Below are positions 63,416 through 64,000 of a stretch of DNA of 64,000 nt, piece after piece. The notes under the pieces are model-generated. The model was not told where the DNA came from. It saw only the letters and a list, made by a program, of their open reading frames with translations, and did no database searches. Each line of letters begins with the position of its first letter. Position 1 is the first letter of the stretch. The stretch spans positions 2,852,001-2,916,000 of the forward strand of contig NZ_CP013611.1 in NCBI RefSeq assembly GCF_001482385.1, given 5' to 3'. The position numbers were made by a program, and so were the translations under genes. The DNA comes from Pseudoalteromonas rubra. Its GTDB lineage: Bacteria; Pseudomonadota; Gammaproteobacteria; Enterobacterales; Alteromonadaceae.

Positions 63416-64000
63416 TCACACGCCTCATTACCAGAACAGAGCTCATTGAGCAGTGTGTGTGCTTTGACGTTGCCCTGTGCGGCGGCCTGACGCAGCAGTT
63501 CGATTGCCTGTTTGGGGTCTGGCTCTCCCCCTTCGCCCTCTAGTAGCATGGTTGCGAGATTATACTGCCCCCAGTGATCATCGTGTTGTGCTGCAATCGC
63601 AAAGGCTTCGCGTGCCTGCTGCAGTTCACCCATTTGATAGTGCGCTATGCCGCGTTGGTTGTAGGGTGAGAGCCGGTGTTTGGCTGTTGGTGTATGCAGG
63701 TGTGGTATCACTCTGGGTTTGACTATCCCACCCATGACATAAATGTCATTGGGGCGGTGGATGGCGTAGATCGCACCTTGCTCAAAATAGTCTGTCAGTT
63801 CAGCGCGGGGCCATTGCAGTGTTGCGGTATCAAAATAATTGTCCAGCATCAGGTTATCTAACTGGATCGCCCGTTTTACATCCCGTTTGCGTCCGTAGGT
63901 ATATCGCCCTTGTTTGACTGTGATAGTGTCGTCGGCTGTCGCCACAACCTGAGTGATCCGAAATTGGGCCTGGTAGACTCGTTGCGTGTCAAAGCGGCCC
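63412..64000 (-). CDS. Sel1/TPR-repeat protein, N-terminus beyond the window
   Basis: The frame stays open to the window edge, so the gene is partial. The visible C-terminal part holds TPR/Sel1-like repeats (YNQRGIAHYQMGELQQAREAF; YNLATMLLEGEGGEPDPKQAI; LLRQAAAQGNVKAHTLL), after a region with GRYTYGRKRDVKRAIQLDNLM. Such repeats mediate protein contacts. Function unknown. The stop lies 4 bases inside the end of the GGDEF-EAL gene on the other strand. Confidence 0.75.
   Translation of the reverse strand, partial: GRFDTQRVYQAQFRITQVVATADDTITVKQGRYTYGRKRDVKRAIQLDNLMLDNYFDTATLQWPRAELTDYFEQGAIYAIHRPNDIYVMGGIVKPRVIPHLHTPTAKHRLSPYNQRGIAHYQMGELQQAREAFAIAAQHDDHWGQYNLATMLLEGEGGEPDPKQAIELLRQAAAQGNVKAHTLLNELCSGNEACD

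Noticed and set aside
1..64000. CRISPR arrays, insertion sequences or biosynthetic megasynthases
   Set aside because: No spaced direct repeats, transposases or large synthase genes were seen.

Overview
The window looks like a stretch of chromosome from a marine gammaproteobacterium of the Alteromonadales, most likely Pseudoalteromonas. This is an inference from the lptM-lysA-dapF-DUF484-xerC-yigB block beside divergent cyaY, the hemC-hemD/X-hemY block, ubiD plus fre, a GlyGly-CTERM subtilisin, the many GGDEF and hybrid-kinase proteins, and mid-range GC. No rRNA, CRISPR array, insertion sequence or prophage is visible.

Layout. 1-5.9 kb: a DUF938 methyltransferase, a FemAB/GNAT-like protein, an exported alpha/beta hydrolase and a MASE1-CHASE hybrid histidine kinase. 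5.9-9.5 kb: an Lrp-type regulator divergent from a two-gene operon (a heme dioxygenase-fold DUF1864/PrnB-like protein and a kynureninase-like PLP enzyme), then a convergent metallo-beta-lactamase hydrolase. 9.5-11.4 kb: an AT-rich pocket with three small exported proteins, one apparently frameshifted. 11.4-17.6 kb, minus strand: a Tat-exported cytokinin-dehydrogenase-like FAD oxidase, an ABC exporter, spermidine synthase and AdoMet decarboxylase. Upstream of these lie two tRNA-Ser genes followed by a tandem 126-bp repeat of small hairpins and a broken tRNA 3' end. 17.8-23.4 kb: a 49-residue small protein, a lipid kinase, an EamA transporter divergent from a MocR regulator, a DUF2884 protein, a small acidic protein and cytochrome c'. 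23.8-27.9 kb: a 1368-residue secreted subtilase. 28-33 kb: DUF2721, a redoxin lipoprotein, YqaA, folX-folE-folM, nadE and yceH. 33-41 kb: a second hybrid kinase, a penicillin acylase-family protein, a diguanylate cyclase and an EamA transporter. 41-46 kb: an RluF-like pseudouridine synthase, a retropepsin-like protein, an RmlD-like reductase and a POT peptide transporter interrupted by an in-frame TAG. 46-64 kb: yigB-xerC-DUF484-dapF-lysA-lptM, then cyaY, a carboxylesterase, DUF2914, hemC, fused hemD-hemX, hemY, add, a CBS protein, fre, ubiD, a PAS-GGDEF-EAL protein and a Sel1-like protein that runs off the window.

How genes work together. The DUF1864 and kynureninase-like pair suggests oxidative opening of an indole or tryptophan-like substrate followed by side-chain cleavage, under a local Lrp regulator. 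AdoMet decarboxylase and aminopropyltransferase make a polyamine; the exporter and the exported oxidase next to them may move or modify it, which is unproven. folX, folE and folM together give dihydromonapterin synthesis and reduction. hemC, hemD/X and hemY serve tetrapyrrole synthesis, and lysA plus dapF the last steps of lysine and meso-diaminopimelate metabolism.

The best candidates for undescribed biology are the tRNA-Ser-linked multi-hairpin repeat, the DUF1864/kynureninase-like operon, the polyamine-exporter-oxidase neighbourhood and the AT-rich pocket of small exported proteins.
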